Positions 59,139 through 64,000 of a DNA stretch of 64,000 nucleotides are shown here, piece after piece. The translations under genes and the position numbers were made by a program. Location of the stretch: the NCBI GenBank assembly GCA_937864115.1, contig CALMII010000036.1:1-64000 (forward strand), read 5' to 3'. The notes beneath the pieces were generated by a model, which was not told the origin of the DNA, ran no database searches, and saw only the letters and a list, made by a program, of their open reading frames with translations. Positions within the stretch are counted from its first letter, which is position 1. The number at the start of each line of letters is the position of its first letter. This DNA comes from an uncultured Steroidobacter sp. Lineage in GTDB: Bacteria; Pseudomonadota; Gammaproteobacteria; Steroidobacterales; Steroidobacteraceae.

Positions 59139-60962
59139 ATGACCACGAACCGCCGCGATTTCATCGTGGGTACCGGAGCCGCCATCGCCGCTGCGAACCT
59201 GCCGACCGTGGCTGTCGGCGCGGATGCCGACGCCGACGTGCAGAAACTGCTGGCGGCCTTCGCCGAAGAACTGCTCGCCGACTATCCCGAAAGCGCCACC
59301 GCGCTGGGAATCGACAACGGACGACGTGCCGCATTGAAAGCGAAACTGTCGGACCGCTCGGCGGCGGGCCAGCAGTCGATTGCACGACGCGTTGCTGCGC
59401 GACTGCAGCGTCTCGAAGCCATCGACACCGGGTCGCTGACGGCGGCGACGCAGATCGACGTCGATGTCATGCGTACCGCGCACGAGTTCGCTGCGGAAGG
59501 CTTCGCGTTTCCCTATGGCGATACGGCGCTGCTCAACACAAGCTGGTCGTGGCGCAACGCACCGTATGTCGTCGCCCAGAACACCGGCGCATTCCTCGAA
59601 ATCCCCGGCATGCTGGACGAGCAGCACACGATCGTCACGCGCGAGGATGCGGACGCGTATCTCGCCAGACTCGAAAGCTATGCAGCGCAGCTGAAGGGCG
59701 AAACCGGACGCTTGCACAGCGCCGCCGCGCAGGGCGTGATCGCGCCGGACTTCGTGCTCGACAAGACGTTGCGGCAGCTCAAGATCGCGCGCGGCGGCAG
59801 GGTGACCGACTGGGCACTCGTCAGTTCGCTGGCGAAGCGCACGAAATCGCTGTCCGGCGACTACGCGACCAAAGCCGAGAAGATCGCAACGGCGAGCATC
59901 GCGCCCGCACTCGATCGCCAGATCGCCGAACTCGAAACCCATCGCCGCAAGGCGAGGCCGGATGCCGGCGTGTGGAAGTTGCCGCAGGGCGAGGCGTACT
60001 ACGCATGGACGCTCGCGGCCGCCACGACGACGCGCATGACGCCCGACCAGATCCACGCACGCGGACAGGAAGAACTAAGTGCCCTGCAGTCGGAAATGGA
60101 TGCGATCCTGAAGCGCGAAGGCCTCACGCAGGGAACGGTGGGCGAACGCATGACGGCGCTCGGCAGGGATGCGCGTTTCCGCTTCGAAGACAGCGATGCC
60201 GGTCGTGCCCGTCTCATGCAATTCCTCGAGCAGCGCGTGAGCGACATGCGCGCACGATTGCCGCGCGCCTTCGCAACCCTCGTGCCCGGCCATCTCGAGA
60301 TCAAGCGCATGCCGCCGGAAGTCGAGCCCGGCGCGCCCGGCGCCTATGGCGGCGCCGGCACCATCGACGGCAAGGTGCCCGGCAAGTTCTGGATCAATCT
60401 GCATGAAATGAATGTGTGGACCACCTACAACCTGCCGACGCTCACTTATCACGAATCCATTCCCGGGCACGTGTGGCAGGGCGAGTACACGTTCAGGCTG
60501 CCGCTGTTCCGCTCGCTGCTCGCCTTCAATGCGTACTCGGAAGGCTGGGCACTGTATGCCGAACAGCTCGCCAACGAACTCGGCGTGTACGACGACGATC
60601 CGTATGGCCGGCTCGGCTATCTGCAATCCATCGCCTTCCGCGCCTGCCGGCTCGTCATCGACACCGGCCTGCATGCGAAGCGCTGGACGCGCGAGCAGGC
60701 GATCCAGTGGTTCGCGAGCACCAATGGTTCGAGCGTCGAGGAAGTCACCAGCGAAGTGGACCGCTACTGCGCCTGGCCCGGGCAGGCCTGCGGCTACAAG
60801 GTCGGACACAGCGAGATCAACCGCCTGCGCAGGCAGGCGCAGCAGGCGCTCGGCAGCAGGTTCGATCTGCGTCAGTTCAATGACGCGCTGGTGAAAGGCG
60901 GCGGCGTACCGATGGTGACGCTGGCGCGGATGATCGATTCCTTCGTCGCACAGGTTCGCTAG
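59139..60962 (+). CDS. DUF885 protein, Tat-exported probable metalloprotease
   Basis: Protein of 607 residues from the ATG at 59139. It begins with a twin-arginine signal (TTNRRDFIVGTGAAIAAANL), so it is exported folded. The DUF885 domain follows, with the metal motif in TYHESIPGHVWQGEY (HExxxH-like) and a later Glu in FNAYSEGWALYAEQLANELG. The general fold is like M32/M3 carboxypeptidases. The family is uncharacterised but is expected to hydrolyse peptides in the periplasm. The gene is divergent from uppP across about 130 bases and stands alone. Confidence 0.85.
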   Translation: MTTNRRDFIVGTGAAIAAANLPTVAVGADADADVQKLLAAFAEELLADYPESATALGIDNGRRAALKAKLSDRSAAGQQSIARRVAARLQRLEAIDTGSLTAATQIDVDVMRTAHEFAAEGFAFPYGDTALLNTSWSWRNAPYVVAQNTGAFLEIPGMLDEQHTIVTREDADAYLARLESYAAQLKGETGRLHSAAAQGVIAPDFVLDKTLRQLKIARGGRVTDWALVSSLAKRTKSLSGDYATKAEKIATASIAPALDRQIAELETHRRKARPDAGVWKLPQGEAYYAWTLAAATTTRMTPDQIHARGQEELSALQSEMDAILKREGLTQGTVGERMTALGRDARFRFEDSDAGRARLMQFLEQRVSDMRARLPRAFATLVPGHLEIKRMPPEVEPGAPGAYGGAGTIDGKVPGKFWINLHEMNVWTTYNLPTLTYHESIPGHVWQGEYTFRLPLFRSLLAFNAYSEGWALYAEQLANELGVYDDDPYGRLGYLQSIAFRACRLVIDTGLHAKRWTREQAIQWFASTNGSSVEEVTSEVDRYCAWPGQACGYKVGHSEINRLRRQAQQALGSRFDLRQFNDALVKGGGVPMVTLARMIDSFVAQVR

Positions 60963-61011
60963 CGGGCGACCATTTCTCGCCACATCATCTCATTGCCCCA
61001 ATGCATCCCGC

Positions 61012-62979
61012 TTAGTGGCACGAGACCTGGATGTCGGTCACGTTGCTCGTGCCGACGATGCCCGAGGCGCCGCTGTCGATCACGCAGGAATAGCCATTGG
61101 TGGAGTCGATGCTCACCGTGTATGACGTTCCCGCAGCAAAGGGCGCATTGCTGTTGCCGTCGTCGATCGCGAAATTTCCGGCAACCCAGACCGGCTTCCA
61201 GAACTGCGGCGACGACGCACCGTTGGTGGTGATGGCCAGCAGGAGCGGCGCCATGCCGCCCTGCGCCTGAGTCGGCAGGCCGGTGACCGTGCCGCCGACC
61301 GTGTAGCCGGTCCAGCAATCGACGACGATACTGGTGACGTCCTGTGTCGCCGTGCCGCTCGTGTTGGACGCCTTGCAGTACTGGCCACCGGGCTGCTGGG
61401 TCACATAGACGTCGTAAGCATCCCCCGGATTGACCGCAGCCGGGAAACTGAACACGGCAGCATTGGCGGCTGGCGAGAGCGTCTGCGAGCTCATGGCTTC
61501 GATGAGCTGCAAGCCACTGGCGGTGAGGCCGTTGATTGATCCACCGACGCTGTAAGTGACGGGCCCGCAGACCAGCTGCAGGTGGGTCACGTTCGTGGCA
61601 CCCACCGTGCCGCTCGCACTTCCCGAGAATGCGCAGGTGTAACCCGCAGGCAGGCCGGTGGGCTGTGTCGCGACGGACAACGCATACGCAGTACCGTAGG
61701 GCAGCGCATCCGGCAGCTCGAAGCTGCTGGCGCCCGCGGGTACGCTGAGAACGACCTGGCCATTGTCCGCGATCTGCAGACCCGTGGCGCTGCCCATGCC
61801 GCTGATGCTGCCGCCGACCGTGTAAGTGTTCACGCTGCAGGTGACTGCAACATTCGCAATGTCGTGCGCCGGTACCGTACCGCTGCCGTTGCTGACCGCG
61901 CAGGTGCGGCCCGCGGGCTGTGTGTCCACGCTCACGCTCCAGGGCGAACCGAACGTCACGCCCTGGGCGAACGTGAACGTCGCAGCGTTCGCCGCAATGC
62001 TGAGCTGCTGGCTGCCGCTGCCGAGCACCAGGCCCGTGGCGTTGCCGAGACCCGTGATGGTGCCGCCGAGATTGAACGGCTTCGCCGCGCAGGCGATCGT
62101 GCCGATGTTCAACACGTCATTTGCCGACGTCGCCGGGAACACTCCTGTCGCATCGGCGAAGGTGCAGGAAAGGCCTGCGGGCATGCTGCTTACCGTCACG
62201 CTGTACTGCGAACCCACGGGCACTGCATCGGTCAGCGTGTAGCTGCCGACGCCAGCAGGGACATCGTAGCGGGCATCACCGTTACTGAGCTGGAGTCCGG
62301 CGTTGCCGCCGAGGCCGGTGATGCTGACGGACAGATGGCCGGTTTCGGTTGCGCAATTGACCACCACGTTGGCGATATCGGCGGTTGCCATCGTGCCGCT
62401 GCCGGCAGCGACCGAACAGATCTGGTACTGAGGCTGCTGCGCGACGCTTACTGCGTAGGCAGCACCTTGCGCCACCGGCGTCGGAAACGTGAACAGCGCG
62501 GCACCGCCGCCGGGCTGGATCGCGAGTTGCTCGGCACCCTGCACGAGAATCAGGCCCTGGCCGACCAGCCCGTTGACGGTGCCGCCGATCGAATGTGCCG
62601 ACACGGTGGTCGTACACGTGACGGTGGCGCTGCGCTCCACGGCGGGATGATCCTTGTCGACGAAATCATCGCCGCTGAAGTCCCCGGACAGCGAGCAGGT
62701 CTGACCGGCTGGCTGGCGCGTGATTTCCAGTGCCCAGACGTAGCGGCCGCAGCACGCGCTGCCGTCGCTGTCCCGCACCTTGACGTCGGCGCTCGTATCG
62801 TTCGCCGCGATGTCGAGCTGCGATCCTGTCGCCGTCTCGGTGATCTGCAGGCCGGTCGCTGTCAGGCCAGTCACCGTGAGCTTGACCGTGAAGGAGTCGG
62901 GTGCGCCGGTGCAGGCGGCCAGCGCCGTCATCGCAAGCACGGCCACAACCGCACCGAGTCGCGTCGATACACTTCTCAT
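61012..62979 (-). CDS. Lipoprotein made of seven tandem beta repeats
   Basis: Protein of 655 residues. The lipoprotein signal ends at Cys23 (MTALAAC). The rest is built of about seven units of 80-95 residues. Each starts with a stretch like YTVGGSISGMGSATGLQI, continues through a segment ending FTFPTPVAQGAAYAVSVAQQ and ends DIANVVVNC. Conserved cysteines near QPAGQTCSL and at the unit end suggest one disulfide per repeat. The consensus resembles Ig-like or IPT-type surface repeats. An adhesin or envelope spacer is likely. The ATG has no clear ribosome site, so expression may be low or the start may differ. Confidence 0.8.
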   Translation of the reverse strand: MRSVSTRLGAVVAVLAMTALAACTGAPDSFTVKLTVTGLTATGLQITETATGSQLDIAANDTSADVKVRDSDGSACCGRYVWALEITRQPAGQTCSLSGDFSGDDFVDKDHPAVERSATVTCTTTVSAHSIGGTVNGLVGQGLILVQGAEQLAIQPGGGAALFTFPTPVAQGAAYAVSVAQQPQYQICSVAAGSGTMATADIANVVVNCATETGHLSVSITGLGGNAGLQLSNGDARYDVPAGVGSYTLTDAVPVGSQYSVTVSSMPAGLSCTFADATGVFPATSANDVLNIGTIACAAKPFNLGGTITGLGNATGLVLGSGSQQLSIAANAATFTFAQGVTFGSPWSVSVDTQPAGRTCAVSNGSGTVPAHDIANVAVTCSVNTYTVGGSISGMGSATGLQIADNGQVVLSVPAGASSFELPDALPYGTAYALSVATQPTGLPAGYTCAFSGSASGTVGATNVTHLQLVCGPVTYSVGGSINGLTASGLQLIEAMSSQTLSPAANAAVFSFPAAVNPGDAYDVYVTQQPGGQYCKASNTSGTATQDVTSIVVDCWTGYTVGGTVTGLPTQAQGGMAPLLLAITTNGASSPQFWKPVWVAGNFAIDDGNSNAPFAAGTSYTVSIDSTNGYSCVIDSGASGIVGTSNVTDIQVSCH

Positions 62980-63369
62980 GGAGAAAAAAACCTACTTGTT
63001 CGAGGGCCGTCGGCCCGATGGCGAGCGAGACTCTGCGACCGGAGCCGCAGTGTCATTCGCCAATTGATGCACACTATTTCGCGACCGGGGTGCCCGCTGT
63101 CGCGAAGTGTGATGCGCGCAGAATTCGTGCAGCGATTGCCGCCGTGATCGTTTAGGCCACGCGCCTACTGGTTCGTGTGATCGTAGTCGAATGGATGAGT
63201 GGTTCGATCCGCAGCCGCGCAGCAGCCAGCCCCACCATCGCCCCACTGCCCGTTTCCTGATATTCAGACAACCGCATCCATTCTCCAGGCGCAGAATCTG
63301 CCGACCGATGAACTCCCTGAAACTCATTCCCTCGCTGACAATCGCCGACTCGCCTGGTTGGAGACCCGC
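62980..63369. other. Intergenic region with a short uncertain open frame
   Basis: About 390 bases between the divergent lipoprotein and membrane-protein genes. A 60-codon plus-strand frame from 63191 (or from an internal ATG at 63308, giving 21 codons) ends in a TGA that overlaps the start of the next gene as ATGA. That overlap could mean a leader peptide, but the product is unremarkable and the frame has no strong ribosome site. Confidence 0.35.
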
Positions 63370-64000
63370 ATGACATTGCCTGCGGATTCGCCCACGGTCG
63401 ATGCGGCGCAAACGACACTGCCGGTCACGTCTTTCTGGCAAACCATTGCACGCTCCCTGACGCTCCGGACGACCGCCCGCCCCGCCCTCGCACCGGGCGA
63501 TCGGACATTGCTGGCGATGGGACTGATTCTTCTGTCGTTGTGGCTGGCGGTCGACTACCTCGCCGCGCCGCCGGATTCGACGTTCTATGTGTACGGACTG
63601 CTGGGCGTCGGCTGGTTCGCGAGCGTGATCGTTCTCGTGGCCGCGATCTGGGGGCGCCTGTCACAACCCGTCGTTTCCCTGCGCAGCACCTTCGCGCTGG
63701 CACTCGCCTTTGCGCCCGTCGCCACAGCGCTCACGCTGGCGATCCTGCGCTACCTGCCCGAGAGCGCAGCGCTCGGCGCCCTGGTGCTGGTGGCGCTCTA
63801 CGCCACCGGTTTTGCGCACGCGGCACTGCGTTCGCTCACGGGACATCCGCAACCGCGCGCGCTCGTCGCGGGACTCGCGGCACTGTCGTTCGCTGCATGG
63901 TTTGCACAAAGCCAGTACGTGACGCCGCAGTTCTGGTACCCGGCGGAAGACGAAGCGTTCGACTCGGGCGAGTCCGGCGACTTCATGACGCAGCGACGGC
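63370..64000 (+). CDS. Membrane protein, 3' end outside window
   Basis: The frame is open from the ATG at 63370 to the window edge, at least 210 codons. After a polar start (TLPADSPTVDAAQTTLPVTS), at least five hydrophobic segments follow: LLAMGLILLSLWLAVDYL, YVYGLLGVGWFASVIVLVAA, STFALALAFAPVATALTLAI, SAALGALVLVALYATGFAH and ALVAGLAALSFAAWFA. The sequence then turns acidic (YPAEDEAFDSGESGDF). This could be a multi-span membrane domain preceding a soluble domain; I cannot name the family. The start overlaps the stop of a short upstream frame. Confidence 0.7.
   Translation, partial: MTLPADSPTVDAAQTTLPVTSFWQTIARSLTLRTTARPALAPGDRTLLAMGLILLSLWLAVDYLAAPPDSTFYVYGLLGVGWFASVIVLVAAIWGRLSQPVVSLRSTFALALAFAPVATALTLAILRYLPESAALGALVLVALYATGFAHAALRSLTGHPQPRALVAGLAALSFAAWFAQSQYVTPQFWYPAEDEAFDSGESGDFMTQRR

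Overview
The window is 64 kb of high-GC bacterial chromosome, densely coded on both strands. It has no rRNA, tRNA, insertion sequence, prophage or CRISPR array that I can see. Gene content points to a Gram-negative proteobacterium: TonB-dependent receptor, two RND efflux systems, lipoproteins, RsmC/RsuA, KdpFABCDE, UppP, an ECF sigma factor, a GspD-type domain. The repeat style (two-hairpin intergenic elements with a GTRG motif) and protein flavour suggest a Xanthomonadales or Steroidobacter-like gammaproteobacterium. That placement is inference.

Layout. 1-4.2 kb: end of an AraC regulator, an NAD(P)-binding reductase and two secreted TPR proteins. 4.3-11.4 kb (minus strand): a DUF711-like fragment, a D-aminoacylase-like amidohydrolase, a multi-PAS hybrid histidine kinase, thioredoxin and an acyl-CoA desaturase. 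11.6-15.3 kb (plus): a GAF histidine kinase/LuxR response regulator pair and a FabH-like synthase. 15.4-18.3 kb: an esterase divergent from an rsmC-rsuA pair. 18.4-21.0 kb: an unusual three-gene unit of ECF sigma factor, membrane-anchored PstS-like protein and free-standing GspD N-domain protein. 21.1-25.8 kb: RND efflux system 1. 26.1-26.9 kb: a UPF0016 manganese-exporter gene behind a yybP-ykoY riboswitch.

27-36.7 kb: a DUF2235 hydrolase, a LABN-domain protein, an amino-acid permease, a small secreted protein, an MFS transporter divergent from a LacI regulator, PspC, YceI, GST and two GFA proteins. 36.9-41.1 kb: RND system 2. 41.3-45.0 kb: an HD-GYP phosphodiesterase, an unknown protein and a protein-kinase homologue lacking key catalytic residues. 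45.2-48.0 kb: a TonB receptor with a His-rich DUF2946 protein, probably metal-related. 48.1-56.2 kb: a complete kdp potassium operon including two genes of about 30 codons. 56.3-59.0 kb: a Phd/ParE-type toxin-antitoxin pair with a palindromic operator over its start codon, a dicarboxylate/amino-acid symporter and uppP. 59.1-64 kb: a Tat-exported DUF885 protein, a lipoprotein of seven repeats and the start of a membrane protein cut by the window edge.

Two repeat classes punctuate the window. Fourteen loci carry a paired REP element (BIME) built on the core GGCTTCAGCC. Four gene ends carry long hairpins built of short tandem units (CACGGAG, CGCAAAA, AACGCATAG types). The most interesting systems are the sigma/PstS-like/GspD-N unit, the pseudokinase flanked by two copies of a hairpin element whose core is inverted between copies, and the repeat families themselves.
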